Below, one piece after another: positions 1-6,986 of a stretch of 51,728 nucleotides of DNA. The number at the start of each line of letters is the position of its first letter. Positions within the stretch are counted from its first letter, which is position 1. The stretch covers positions 1-51,728 of the forward strand of contig PHBI01000090.1 of assembly GCA_002841945.1 (NCBI GenBank). Reading direction: 5' to 3'. Made by a program: the position numbers and the translations under genes. The stretch comes from Deltaproteobacteria bacterium HGW-Deltaproteobacteria-14 (GTDB taxonomy: Bacteria; Myxococcota_A; UBA9042; PHBI01). The notes beneath the pieces are model-generated. The model saw nothing but the letters and a program-made list of their open reading frames with translations, ran no database searches and was not told where the DNA came from.

Positions 1-103
1 CGGCGACGGCGGCAACGGGAGCTACGCCGCGAGCAACGGGAACAAGGGCGGGCCTGGCGGCTCCGGCGTCGTGGTGATCCGCTACCCGGCGCCCACCAAC
101 TGA
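1..103 (+). CDS. C-terminal end of a glycine-rich surface protein (5' partial)
   Basis: Codons read from base 2 to a TGA at 101-103 give 33 residues rich in Gly, Asn and Ser, ending in GGSGVVVIRYPAPTN. A Gly-rich tract closed by a G-S-G-hydrophobic-IRY strand is the usual end of the Gly-rich domain found in large secreted or tail-fibre-like proteins. Only the tail is in the window, so the rest of the protein and its job cannot be judged. It is followed by 92 bp without a gene and then a lipoprotein on the same strand. Confidence 0.6.
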   Translation, partial: GDGGNGSYAASNGNKGGPGGSGVVVIRYPAPTN

Positions 104-182
104 CGGGGCCGCCGCACGCCCATCGGCGGCGATGTCGGCGCGGCCCTGCGCGTGGCGCTTGTTGTCTGGCCCCGCACGCGGC

Positions 183-188
183 TATCGT
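183..188 (+). promoter_or_regulatory. -10 box of a probable leaderless promoter
   Basis: TATCGT lies 7 nt before the ATG at 196, with a TTGTTG at 159-164 as a possible -35 (18 bp spacer). No purine-rich ribosome site fits in the 7-nt gap, so the transcript probably starts at or next to the ATG. The same arrangement recurs upstream of several other genes here. Confidence 0.45.
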
Positions 189-195
189 ACGCGCC

Positions 196-2109
196 ATGCT
201 GCGCCGTCTCACGGCCCTGTGCGCCGCGTCCCTCCTCCTCGCCCCCGCTTGCCAGAGCGACGTGGGCGGTGTCGCCGTTCCCGCGCTGCGCTTCAACGGC
301 GCCCTCCTCGGCGCCGACGGGGATCTCGCGTTCTCCGCGACGTCCGTGGGCGGCGTGACCAGCCTGGCGCTGGAGGTCGTCAACCTCGGCGACGCACCGC
401 TGCGCCTCGTGGGTGACCCGCCGGTGCGGGTCGTCGAGGACTCTGCCCTCGCCTTCGCGGCGACCCAGCCGAGCCTCCGCGAGCTCCCGCCCGGCGCCGC
501 CGCGGCGTTCGTGGTGACCTTCACCCCCCGCGCGCCGGGCTCGGCGACCGCCGTGTTGGTCTTGGCCACCGACGCAGGCGAGACCCCGGATCTGTCGCTC
601 GCGCTCACCGGCGAGGGCCTCCCGGGCGGGTTCCCCTCCCTCGCGGTCGCCGTCGGCGGGGTGACGGAACCGACGGTGTGGGACTTCGGGCGCGCCGTCG
701 TGGGCGCCGCGAGCTCGGTCGGCGTGCGCCTCACCAACGACGGCGCCGGCACCCTGACGTTCGGGCCGGCGTCGGTCGCCATCGTCGGCCCCGACGCCGA
801 TCAGTACTCGGTGGTGGGGCCGGACAAGCTCGCCCTCGGCGCCAGCGAGGCGGCGACCGCCACGCTCGGCTTCGCGCCGACCCGCTGCGGGGTGTTCGAC
901 GCGCGCCTCTCCATCACCACGAACGCCGCGGGGGATCCCTACCTGCTGCCCCTCGCGGGCGACGCGATCGTCTCGCCGCTAGCGCTCGAGGGCGTCACGG
1001 ACACGACCCTCATCCAGGTCCCGGATCTCGTGACGGTCGCGAGCGCGGACGGCTCCCGGGTGGCGGTCGCCAACCCGGCGGCGGACAGCTTCGCCGGAGC
1101 GCTCTCCCTCGCGGCCCTCGACGGCTGCGACCTGACCGTCACCGGGCGCATGACCGCGGCCGACGTCGGCTACGGCGGCGCGCTCTTCGCCTCGGCGGCG
1201 GCGCTGACCGCGAGCGGCGACGCGCTGCTCGTCACGGCGCGCGACTACGCCACCGCCTGGCTCTTCGACCTGTCGGGCGCGAGCGACGCCGCGCCCTTCA
1301 CCCTCTCCACCGTGGACGCCGGGGCCGGACACGGGCGCGCGGCGGCCCTCGCCGCGGACGGCTCGGTGGCGGTGATCGGGCAGCCCCTCGCCGCCAGCGG
1401 TGGCGGCGCCCACGGCGCAGCGTTCGTCTGGGCGCGGCCCGACGCGGGGTGGGCGACGGCCAGCGAGGCGACGCTGAAGCTGTTGCCGACGGACGTCGCC
1501 GCGACGACGCGCCTCGGCCAGGCGGTCGGCGTGTCCCACGACGGCGGCGTCATCGTCGGGGGCGCGCTCGTGAGGCGGGCCGACCAGGCCCTCGCGCCGG
1601 CGGTCCTCGTCTGGGTCGCCCACGACGGGACCTGGGGTGAAGAGCGGGTCCCGACCAACAGCCACGTTCGCGACCCGACGGCGACGCTGCTCGGCTCCGC
1701 GCCGGCGTCCTCGGACGCGACGGTGACCGCCGCGGTCACGGCCGACGGCGCGACGATCGCGTGCGCCGTGGCGCAGAGCGGCGGCTCGGTGGATCTGTCG
1801 CTGTTCGACGGCGACGGGACCACCTGGGGCAGCGCCGGGGTGGACGGCGTGTGGCGAGAGACGGCGCACCTGCGCCTCGCCGGGTCGGTCGGGTGGCGGT
1901 TCGCGCTGGCGCCCGACGGGAGCTTCCTCATTGGCGGGGACGGCGCCGGGGTCGTCGAGCTCGACCGCCCCGAGGCGGGCTGGGATGACGCGGTGGCGGT
2001 GAGCCGCAGCTGGGATCTCGCGGCCTTCGGTGACCTCGTCCTCATCGACGGCGGCGCCCTCGTCGGGGTCCTCGACCCGAGCGGGGCGCTGCAGATCCTG
2101 TGGCGCTGA
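196..2109 (+). CDS. Lipoprotein with tandem Ig-like (choice-of-anchor D) domains and a propeller-like C-terminal half
   Basis: The 637-residue product opens with a short signal peptide ending LLLAPAC, so it is probably lipidated on Cys19 and exposed outside the cytoplasm. Residues of about 30-137 and 150-255 look like two ASH/SPD-2/Hydin-type Ig folds (choice-of-anchor D): each has a VGxxxSLxLxVxNxGxxPL-like strand pattern and a FTPRxxG turn. The rest is a run of Ala/Gly/Asp-rich strands (for example ALAADGSVAVIGQPLA) typical of FG-GAP or WD-like propellers. No catalytic motif is visible. It probably binds a surface ligand or is structural. The ATG at 196 is chosen because it begins the signal peptide and follows the -10 box closely. 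Confidence 0.75.
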   Translation: MLRRLTALCAASLLLAPACQSDVGGVAVPALRFNGALLGADGDLAFSATSVGGVTSLALEVVNLGDAPLRLVGDPPVRVVEDSALAFAATQPSLRELPPGAAAAFVVTFTPRAPGSATAVLVLATDAGETPDLSLALTGEGLPGGFPSLAVAVGGVTEPTVWDFGRAVVGAASSVGVRLTNDGAGTLTFGPASVAIVGPDADQYSVVGPDKLALGASEAATATLGFAPTRCGVFDARLSITTNAAGDPYLLPLAGDAIVSPLALEGVTDTTLIQVPDLVTVASADGSRVAVANPAADSFAGALSLAALDGCDLTVTGRMTAADVGYGGALFASAAALTASGDALLVTARDYATAWLFDLSGASDAAPFTLSTVDAGAGHGRAAALAADGSVAVIGQPLAASGGGAHGAAFVWARPDAGWATASEATLKLLPTDVAATTRLGQAVGVSHDGGVIVGGALVRRADQALAPAVLVWVAHDGTWGEERVPTNSHVRDPTATLLGSAPASSDATVTAAVTADGATIACAVAQSGGSVDLSLFDGDGTTWGSAGVDGVWRETAHLRLAGSVGWRFALAPDGSFLIGGDGAGVVELDRPEAGWDDAVAVSRSWDLAAFGDLVLIDGGALVGVLDPSGALQILWR

Positions 2110-2135
2110 GTGGCCCGCCCGGTCATCATCGCGCC

Positions 2136-3146
2136 ATGAACGGCACCAGCACCGTCTTCGCCTACCGCGGCCATCACGTCGAGACCGAGCACGCCGCGTC
2201 CGTGGCGGTCGTCGCCCCCGGCGGGCGCGCGCTGTTTGCCGCCGGGGACCCGCGCCGATCGACCACGCTGCGCTCGACGGCCAAGCCGTTTCAGGCCCAG
2301 GCGCTGTTCGCCAGCGGGGCCTTCGAGCGCTTCGCCGTCAGCACCGAGGAGCTCGCCCTGGCGTGCGCGTCTCACCAGGCGACCCCGCGCCACGTCGCGC
2401 TCGCGGCCGGACTGCTGGCGCGGATCGGGCTGTCCGTCGCCGATCTTCGGTGCGGCGCACACGATCCAGGCGACGAACGCTCCAGGCACGCCATGGCGCT
2501 AAGCGGGGAGGAAGCCACCGCACTGCACAATAACTGCAGCGGGAAGCACGCCGGGATGCTGGCGGCCGCGCTCTCCTTCGAGGCGCCGACGGAGAGCTAT
2601 CTGGCGCTCGATCACCCGGTGCAGCGGGTCGTGCAGGAGGTCCACCGGCGACTGTCGGGATCGCCGCACCTCGCCTGGGTGATCGACGGCTGCAGCGCGC
2701 CGTGCGCGGTGATGCCCCTGGCGCGCCTGGCGCGGATGTACGCGGCGCTAGCCGACCCGGAGGCCGCGGCCCCAGAGCTCGCGCGCGGGCTCGACGCGGC
2801 CTTCGAGGCGATGCGAGCGCACCCCGAGCTGATCGCCGGCGACGACGTCGCGGACACGCTGCTGATGCGCGCGCTGCCCGGGGTGGTGGCCAAGCGCGGC
2901 GCGGACGGCGCCTACGCGCTGGCCCTGCGGGAGACGGCCCACGGCCCGTTGGGGGTCGCGATCAAGGTCCACGACGGCAGCGGCGAGGCTCGGACCGCCC
3001 TGGTCATCGCGGTCCTCGACGCGCTCGGCGTGACGACGGCGCCGACGGCCGCCGCGCTCGGGCCGCTGCGGGACGCCCCGCGCCTCAACTGGCGCGGCCT
3101 GGTCGTCGGTCGCTGGGAGGCGCGGCTCGCGCTCGCGCCGGCGTAA
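2136..3146 (+). CDS. L-asparaginase II family protein (ReAV/AnsA-like)
   Basis: The 336-residue product matches the Rhizobium-type asparaginase II family, which hydrolyses L-asparagine to aspartate and ammonia and is unrelated to E. coli AnsA/B. The family's key residues are in nearly the same positions as in Rhizobium etli ReAV: the Ser/Lys pair in RSTAK (Ser47, Lys50), the zinc ligands Cys134 and Lys137 in NNCSGKHAGM, and Cys186 in DGCSAPC. No signal peptide is seen, so the enzyme is probably cytoplasmic. An upstream ATG at 2100 would overlap the preceding gene and add an unconserved tail. The ATG at 2136 (MNGTSTVF) fits the family start. It follows the lipoprotein gene by 26 nt and may be co-transcribed. 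Confidence 0.88.
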   Translation: MNGTSTVFAYRGHHVETEHAASVAVVAPGGRALFAAGDPRRSTTLRSTAKPFQAQALFASGAFERFAVSTEELALACASHQATPRHVALAAGLLARIGLSVADLRCGAHDPGDERSRHAMALSGEEATALHNNCSGKHAGMLAAALSFEAPTESYLALDHPVQRVVQEVHRRLSGSPHLAWVIDGCSAPCAVMPLARLARMYAALADPEAAAPELARGLDAAFEAMRAHPELIAGDDVADTLLMRALPGVVAKRGADGAYALALRETAHGPLGVAIKVHDGSGEARTALVIAVLDALGVTTAPTAAALGPLRDAPRLNWRGLVVGRWEARLALAPA

Positions 3147-3185
3147 GAGGGTGTTTCCGATCTCTAAGCGGCCGCCCGGGGGGCG

Positions 3186-4556
3186 TCAGCGCAAGGTCAG
3201 CTTGGCGACGACCTCGAGGTGGGGGGTGTGGGGGAACATCTCGAGGGGGACGAGGTCCCGCAGGACGTAGCCCGCCTCGTTCAGCGCGGCCGCGTCGCGG
3301 GCCAGGCTGCGGGGGCTGCACGACGCGTAGATCAACGTCCCGGGCCGCTTGGCCGCCACCGCGGCGAGGACCTCGGGGCGACACCCGGCGCGCGGCGGGT
3401 CGAGCACCACCAGCTCGTCGGCGCCGCCGCGCAGGACCCCCGCGGCGAGCGCCGCGGCGTCGCCCTCGACCACCTTCACGTGCGCCGCGCCCGGGAGGCG
3501 GGAGGCGTTCGCCCGCGCGTCCCGCGTGGCGTCGGGGCTGGCCTCGACCAGCGTCACCGCCCCGGCCCGGTCCCGCAGCGCGAGCCCGAAGACACCGACC
3601 CCGGCGTAGAGATCGGCCACGTGGGCCACGGCCGCGGGCGCGAGCTCGAGCACCGCGTCGATCATCGCCGCCGCGACCGCGTGGTGGGTCTGCACGAAGG
3701 CCAGCGGCCCCACCTGCACCGTAACCGCGCCGAGGTGCAGCGTCAGCCGGCTCGCCCCGGACAGGCGCCGCGCCGCGCCGCTGAGGAGCGGTCCGGCGGG
3801 GGCGTCGTTGCGGCACAGGTGCACGCCGGCGACCCCGGGGATCGCCTGCAGCAGCGGCGCCAGGCGGTCGAAGCGCGGGTCGTCGCGGGTCACGACGAGG
3901 GTCAGGAGCCCGTCCCCGGTCGTCGGATCGAGCTTCATCGCGAGCGCCCGGATGTGGCCGGGGCGGTCCTCGCTGCGCCAGGTCGCGAGATCGGTCTTGG
4001 CGAGCACGTCCCGGGCAGCGGCGAGCGCTGCGTTGAGGCGGGGGTGCTGCACCGCGCACCCCTCAGCCGGGACGAGATCGTTGGTCCGGGGGGCGTAGAA
4101 CCCGAGCCGCAGCGCGCCGCCGACGTGGCGCAGCACCATCAGCGCGCGGGTGCGGTAGCCCCCCGGCGCCTGTGACGTGACGGTCGGGTGAACCGTCGCC
4201 TCGGCGAGGGCGTCCCCGAGCCCCTCGCGCAGAAACGCCAGGCGCGCCTCCCGCTGCGCCGCCGGGGCCACCATCTGCCAGGGGCAACCGCCGCACTCCG
4301 CCACGACCGGGCACGGCGCCGCGACGCGGTCGGGCGACGGTGTGGTCACCTCGGCGAGGCGCGCCCAGGTGGCGTTCTTGCCGCGGTGGGTGATGGTGAA
4401 GGCGCCGACGTCGCCGGGGACGCCGCCGGGGACCCGCACGAGCTCCCCGGTGGCGAGCTCGCCGCGCGCGTCACCGTCTGGGTGGAGGGCCACGACGCGC
4501 CCCGGGGTGGTGGACGCGGCGCGCGGGGTCGACGGGGTGGGTGCGGTTTCGGACAC
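3186..4556 (-). CDS. RlmD/TrmA-family RNA (uracil-5-)-methyltransferase
   Basis: The 456-residue product is an AdoMet-dependent uracil-C5 methyltransferase acting on 23S rRNA or tRNA. After a short tail there is a TRAM-like beta barrel (about 17-73). Four cysteines suit the [4Fe-4S] cluster of RlmD: Cys82, Cys88 and Cys91 (AECGGCPW) and Cys167. The AdoMet site is VADLYAGVGVFGLAL. It is followed by the LDPPRAG motif and the nucleophilic Cys (about 413) in YASCSP. Translation is placed at the GTG at 4556 because a GAGGAAG ribosome site precedes it. It sits 40 nt downstream of the Rieske oxygenase gene on the same strand. Sequence alone cannot say which of RlmC, RlmD or TrmA it replaces. Confidence 0.9.
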   Translation of the reverse strand: MSETAPTPSTPRAASTTPGRVVALHPDGDARGELATGELVRVPGGVPGDVGAFTITHRGKNATWARLAEVTTPSPDRVAAPCPVVAECGGCPWQMVAPAAQREARLAFLREGLGDALAEATVHPTVTSQAPGGYRTRALMVLRHVGGALRLGFYAPRTNDLVPAEGCAVQHPRLNAALAAARDVLAKTDLATWRSEDRPGHIRALAMKLDPTTGDGLLTLVVTRDDPRFDRLAPLLQAIPGVAGVHLCRNDAPAGPLLSGAARRLSGASRLTLHLGAVTVQVGPLAFVQTHHAVAAAMIDAVLELAPAAVAHVADLYAGVGVFGLALRDRAGAVTLVEASPDATRDARANASRLPGAAHVKVVEGDAAALAAGVLRGGADELVVLDPPRAGCRPEVLAAVAAKRPGTLIYASCSPRSLARDAAALNEAGYVLRDLVPLEMFPHTPHLEVVAKLTLR

Positions 4557-4596
4557 GGCTTCCTCGGGGTGGGCCGGCGGGGCCAGCGGGACGCGA

Positions 4597-5670
4597 TCAG
4601 GCCAGCAGCCGGATCTCCTTCTCGTACTCGACGGCGTCGGGGTCTGCCGCGACCTCGCCGCGCTCGGCGGCCTTCAACAGGCGCATGATCTGAGGCCCGA
4701 TGAGGTCGAGCTCGGTCGACTCGAACCGCTCGCCGCCGAAGCGCTGGATGACCTCGCTCTGCTGGCCGAGCGCGCGCACATCCTGGGCGAAGATGCGCCG
4801 CGCGAGGGGCTCGAGCAGCGGCTTGACGAGCGCCCCGGGGAGGCGCAGCCGGAAGTGGATGACGGCGAACATGCGCGTCTCGAAGTCGCTGACGGGGCAG
4901 CAGGCGCTCGTCACCAGGAAGTGGTTCTCGTCCCCGATGCGATACTCGACCTGCGCGACGCACGGCAGAAAGAAGCGGTCGAAGTGGGTGACGACGCCCC
5001 CGCTCGGCGACAGGATCCGCCCCACCAGCCCCGAGGGCCGCGGCTCGCCGATGTACTCGACCTCCGCGCGATCGCCGAAGCGCCGCAGCACCGCGCGGAT
5101 CTCGTTGCGCTTCTTGGCCGTTCGGAACAGCCCCCCGTGGAGGAAGGCCGTGTGGGGCACGTCGAGGGCGTTCTCCAGGGTCGCGTGCATCGTCCCGGGG
5201 GCGGCGACTTCGCGTCGCACAACGGTGTAACGTCTCTCAAAACCTGGAAACCTGAACGGATTTCGCTGCACTGCAACATCAGCGGTGCTGTAGACCCAGA
5301 CGAGCCCATCCTGGTCCCTCGCGGGGTAGGCCGGGACGCGACGCCCGCGCTCCGGGTCGAGGGGGCCGCACAGCCCTGGGACGTGCTGACAGCGGCCGCC
5401 CTTGTCGTACTCCCAGCCGTGATAGGAGCAGGCGATGCGCTCGCCGACGACCTTGCCCGGGGCGAGGGGGACGTTGCGGTGGGCGCACCGATCGAGCAGC
5501 GCCGCGGGTTCGCCGGCGGCGGTGCGAAAGACGACGAGCGGGGTCCCGGCGAGGGTGCGCGCGAGCGGGCGCTTCGGCTTGAGCTCGTGGGACCAGCACA
5601 CCGGAAACCAGTGGTGCTCGAGGCGCGCCACCGAGGTGACGGGCTTGGTCGCTGGGGGTACGAGGCGCAT
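4597..5670 (-). CDS. Rieske [2Fe-2S] non-heme iron oxygenase
   Basis: The 357-residue product has an N-terminal Rieske domain, with cluster ligands Cys62, His64, Cys81 and His84 in DRCAHRN and CSYHGWEY. A catalytic domain follows with the mononuclear iron triad Asp170, His173 and His178 in NALDVPHTAFLHGG. The layout matches the pheophorbide-a-oxygenase/cholesterol-7-desaturase/aromatic-ring-oxygenase group. The substrate cannot be assigned, and no reductase or ferredoxin partner is nearby. The start MRLVPPAT at 5670 begins where family similarity begins, and the longer upstream frame is repeat DNA. Residues of about 129-152 are written in codons rich in A or T at the third position, unlike the rest of the gene (see findings). 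Confidence 0.88.
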   Translation of the reverse strand: MRLVPPATKPVTSVARLEHHWFPVCWSHELKPKRPLARTLAGTPLVVFRTAAGEPAALLDRCAHRNVPLAPGKVVGERIACSYHGWEYDKGGRCQHVPGLCGPLDPERGRRVPAYPARDQDGLVWVYSTADVAVQRNPFRFPGFERRYTVVRREVAAPGTMHATLENALDVPHTAFLHGGLFRTAKKRNEIRAVLRRFGDRAEVEYIGEPRPSGLVGRILSPSGGVVTHFDRFFLPCVAQVEYRIGDENHFLVTSACCPVSDFETRMFAVIHFRLRLPGALVKPLLEPLARRIFAQDVRALGQQSEVIQRFGGERFESTELDLIGPQIMRLLKAAERGEVAADPDAVEYEKEIRLLA

Positions 5671-6088
5671 CGGCGCGCAGTGTAGGACGCCGCCCCCGCC
5701 ACGTCGAGAACGCGCGGGGTCAGGCACCTTTACCGACCTGAAACGGCAGGGCGCGGACCGGAGTCCGCAGCTAGCGAACGGCCGGGACACACCGTGGCCC
5801 CGCCGGTCGGCCGCGGAGGACTCCGGTCCGCGCCCGATACCCGGGCGCTGCGCCCCGCACCCCGCGAGGGAAGCCCTGAAAGGCCCGCCTGGCCAACGCG
5901 AAGCGGCCCAGGCGGTGGCGAAACGTTTACTTTTGCGGACACAGCGCCAGCAAGTGCGTCCCACGCCAGCTGTAAAAGTGAAAAGTGAGGGTGCCTGACC
6001 CCTATGGGGATGACCCCTATGGGGACATGACCCCTATGGGGACAAAAGTGAAAAGTGAGGGTGCCTGACCCCTGTTGGAAAAATCAAC
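5671..6088. repeat. Structured repeat island between the Rieske gene and a secreted-protein gene (MITE-like)
   Basis: No gene is credible in these 418 bp. The 13-mer GGGGTCAGGCACC at 5716-5728 recurs inverted at 5990-6002, bracketing about 290 bp like terminal inverted repeats. Inside is a perfect 16-bp inverted repeat, GCGCGGACCGGAGTCC at 5751-5766 paired with 5818-5833. To the right, a 30-bp direct repeat ending GGTGCCTGACCCCT occurs at 5974-6003 and 6044-6073. Between its copies are three short hairpins CCCCTATGGGG (centred near 6004, 6019 and 6036). AAAAGTGAAAAGTGAGGG stretches make the right side AT-richer than its surroundings. It looks like a non-autonomous, REP- or MITE-type element. 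No transposase gene is present. Confidence 0.7.
5679..5684 (-). promoter_or_regulatory. Possible -10 box of the Rieske oxygenase gene
   Basis: On the minus strand TACACT lies 8 nt before the ATG at 5670, with no ribosome-binding purine run between. This fits the leaderless arrangement seen at several genes here. Based on motif position only. Confidence 0.35.
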
Positions 6089-6892
6089 CTACCTGCAGGG
6101 CAGCGGCGGGGGCAGCGCCGGCGTGACCTCCTTGAAGCGCCGTCGCGGCGGGTCGCTCAGGACGAAGGTGGTCTCGTAGGGCTCGGGCGCGAGGCACGGG
6201 TTCCAGCGCGAGTCGACGCCGCGCTCGGTCAGGACGACGCGATAGACCTTCTCCTCGTGCTCGACGCGCATCGCCTCGAGGCGATGCCCGATGAGCATCC
6301 CGGCGGGGCGTGGGTTGGTGCGCATCTCCTCATCGCTCACGTCCCGCCAGCGGCGCTCGAGGGGCCGCTCGAACAGCACCTCGGGCGCGTCCTCGTCGCG
6401 CAGCGAGACGATCAGGAGATCGACGCTCGTGGGCTCGTCGCCCTGGCGCTCCGCCGCGAGGACCAGCGCCGGCCACCTGCGCTTCGCCTTCGTGGGCGCG
6501 TCCGTCGCGCGCCAGCGCCCGATCTGGACCTTCGTCTCCTCGGCGTCGAGGTCGACCAGCGCGATGGCGTGGAGCTTCGTCGCCGCGGACCCGAGCCAGG
6601 CCCGCGCGAGGTAGAGCTCCTCGCCCTTCGCGAAGTAGGCGGCGATCCCGGGGAAGATCCACTCGCCGTCGGCCTTCTCGCGAAAGCGCCCCAGGATGAA
6701 GCCCGGCTGCTTCGCCATCCCCGGCAGCTCGTAGTAGTGCGCCTCGACCACGTTCTCGGGGGGGACCCCGAAGGCCAGCGCGAAGTCCGCGCGCACCGCC
6801 TCCTCCGAGCGTCGGCTCGGAGACCACGCGAGCGCCGACGCGGGCGGAGCGGTGAGGGCGAGGACGAGGGCGAAGCGGGCGAGCGTGCTCAT
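6089..6892 (-). CDS. Secreted protein of unknown function
   Basis: The 267-residue product starts with a clear signal peptide (MSTLARFALVLALTAPPASA-LA) and has no lipobox, so it is probably periplasmic. The mature part is charged and alpha/beta in composition. There is a single pair of Cys residues near the C-terminus (WNPCLAPEP and the final PCR), which could form a disulfide. I do not recognise a family. The start is supported by a TATACG -10 box only 5 nt upstream (6898-6903). It ends right beside the repeat island. The next gene upstream, on the same strand, is the large secreted CsgG/TPR protein 94 nt away, and a functional link is possible but unproven. Confidence 0.7.
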   Translation of the reverse strand: MSTLARFALVLALTAPPASALAWSPSRRSEEAVRADFALAFGVPPENVVEAHYYELPGMAKQPGFILGRFREKADGEWIFPGIAAYFAKGEELYLARAWLGSAATKLHAIALVDLDAEETKVQIGRWRATDAPTKAKRRWPALVLAAERQGDEPTSVDLLIVSLRDEDAPEVLFERPLERRWRDVSDEEMRTNPRPAGMLIGHRLEAMRVEHEEKVYRVVLTERGVDSRWNPCLAPEPYETTFVLSDPPRRRFKEVTPALPPPLPCR

Positions 6893-6897
6893 CGTGC

Positions 6898-6903
6898 CGT
6901 ATA
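6898..6903 (-). promoter_or_regulatory. Possible -10 box of the 6089-6892 gene
   Basis: TATACG on the minus strand ends 5 nt before the ATG at 6892. There is no ribosome-binding site between, so a leaderless transcript is likely. Confidence 0.4.
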
Positions 6904-6986
6904 CGCGCGAGGCGGCGAAGCGGTCTCCGGTCGGGTCATGCCCCTTGGACCCGCGCGCCGCAACGCCGGGGCACCGCGCGCGGACC

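Noticed and set aside
4342..5685. A 447-residue plus-strand open frame over the Rieske gene
   Set aside because: The minus strand holds an oxygenase with all iron ligands. The plus frame is an antisense shadow without motifs.
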